DNA from: Janthinobacterium sp. FW305-129
Lineage (GTDB): Bacteria > Pseudomonadota > Gammaproteobacteria > Burkholderiales > Burkholderiaceae_D
Assembly: GCF_020858115.1 (NCBI RefSeq)
Contig: NZ_JACYMM010000008.1
Coordinates: forward strand, 34,906-98,905
Length of the DNA stretch: 64,000 nt
Direction of reading: 5' to 3'
A program made the position numbers and the translations under genes. Under the pieces are notes generated by a model, which was not told the origin of the DNA, made no database searches, and saw only the letters and a program-made list of their open reading frames with translations. Shown here piece after piece: positions 63,407-64,000 of this stretch (its first letter is position 1; every line of letters starts with the position of its first letter).

Positions 63407-64000
63407 TTACTTCGAATATCCCTGCTCATTGAACTGCCCCGCATCCAGCGTGGCCCAGGCATGGCGGATGCCCCACCACATCAGATAGGCATTGCCGCCG
63501 CCGCGCGCGCGGAACCACGGTTTCACGGGGTCGATCGGCCGCACCTTGGCCGGCGGCAAGATCAATACCCCGGTCGTCTGGCCGGCATCGCTGGTGCCCG
63601 CCACCAGCACGTTCTGGCCAAAGTGATTCGCCTGTGCAATGCCCAGCGCCACATTCGTCAAGGCCGTGGCAGCGCCCATTTCGCCCAGCAAGGCCGGCGT
63701 ATTGAAGGTCTGCTGGAGGAAATCGAAGGCCGGCACCTCGGTCGTCAAGGTTTGCGCCAGGTGGCCGATGCGGTCCGACGAGGCCGGATGCGTGTTGTGC
63801 GCGTCGTGGATCACATAGCCGATATCCACCTCGCTCTTGCGCCCGTTGCCTGCCGCCTGCGCCAGGGTCGCCTGCCATGCCTGCACCGTGGGCGGCGGCA
63901 AGCCCTTCTGCGCCGTAAAGGCGCCGACCTGCTGCGTGGCCGGATAGCCTATCCACGCCAGCGCATCGCGCTCCGTCTTGTAATGGGGGCCGGCCAGCAC
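63407..64000 (-). CDS. Thiolase-like protein, C-terminal part (cut by window edge)
   Basis: About 197 C-terminal residues are visible and the 5' end lies beyond the right edge. The segment YVIHDAHNTHPASSDRIGHL and the stretch LLGEMGAATALTNVALGIAQ resemble the C-terminal half of ketoacyl-synthase/thiolase folds. The usual catalytic histidine of the GH motif is replaced by Glu, so enzyme activity is doubtful. I recall degenerate thiolase-like proteins of this kind among type VI secretion effector clusters, which would fit the barstar-like gene beside it. That link is an inference. Confidence 0.6.
   Translation of the reverse strand: MLAGPHYKTERDALAWIGYPATQQVGAFTAQKGLPPPTVQAWQATLAQAAGNGRKSEVDIGYVIHDAHNTHPASSDRIGHLAQTLTTEVPAFDFLQQTFNTPALLGEMGAATALTNVALGIAQANHFGQNVLVAGTSDAGQTTGVLILPPAKVRPIDPVKPWFRARGGGNAYLMWWGIRHAWATLDAGQFNEQGYSK

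Overview
The window is a chromosomal segment of a GC-rich betaproteobacterium, most likely Oxalobacteraceae and probably Janthinobacterium. The evidence is the codon usage, the conserved housekeeping order carA-carB-greA-DUF4149 / yhbY / rlmE-ftsH-folP-glmM, and a subclass B3 metallo-beta-lactamase that, from memory, closely resembles THIN-B of Janthinobacterium lividum. No database search was possible. I see no insertion sequence, integrase, CRISPR array or rRNA.

Layout. (1) 1-8.3 kb: a minus-strand siderophore-iron operon in which almost every stop codon overlaps the next start. It holds a TonB receptor, a periplasmic binding protein, a FecCD-type permease, a FecE-type ATPase and two half-size ABC proteins of the YbtP/YbtQ type (the last cut by the window edge). 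An AraC-type regulator with a perfect Fur palindrome lies upstream. (2) 8.4-11.98 kb: a small TPR gene, then a beta-lactam response operon transcribed blaI -> sensor -> metallo-beta-lactamase. The sensor is an M56 (BlaR1/MecR1) protease joined to a PBP7/S11 DD-peptidase domain, not the usual class D-like sensor domain. Two copies of CTAGAA-N6-TTCTAG lie in front of blaI. (3) 12-19.9 kb: an LRR-like protein of unknown function, DUF3422, a Bcr/CflA-type efflux pump with its TetR repressor and paired operator candidates, a copper set (DUF2946, Sco, PCuAC), an AraC-like protein and a Crp/Fnr regulator. (4) 20-25.2 kb: acyl-CoA synthetase, DHA2 efflux pump, RNase T2, branched-chain aminotransferase.

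(5) 25.2-36 kb: a second iron region with two more TonB siderophore receptors and a PepSY-flavodoxin-FNR fusion (probable ferrisiderophore reductase), each behind a Fur-like site. Small proteins, a bacteriohemerythrin and an exported protein lie between them. (6) 36-40.5 kb: Ogt-type DNA repair methyltransferase, DUF1294, a lipoprotein, hypotheticals and a chemotaxis receptor. (7) 41-48.1 kb: the complete cytochrome bd operon cydDC-cydAB-cydX, divergent from a GbsR/MarR-type regulator. Their promoters overlap face to face. (8) 48.2-61.7 kb: a 59-aa membrane protein, tRNA-Arg(TCT), tRNA-Pro(TGG), then the conserved housekeeping block and a HbpS-like and a patatin-like gene. (9) 61.9-64 kb: hypothetical genes, a barstar-family inhibitor and a degenerate thiolase-like protein cut by the right edge.

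The strongest candidate for an under-described system is the operon at 8.76-11.98 kb. A BlaI-type repressor, a metalloprotease fused to a penicillin-binding DD-peptidase and a B3 carbapenemase share one transcription unit. A hairpin followed by a T-run sits just before the lactamase gene. The PBP7-like domain could sense beta-lactams by acylation, or muropeptides.
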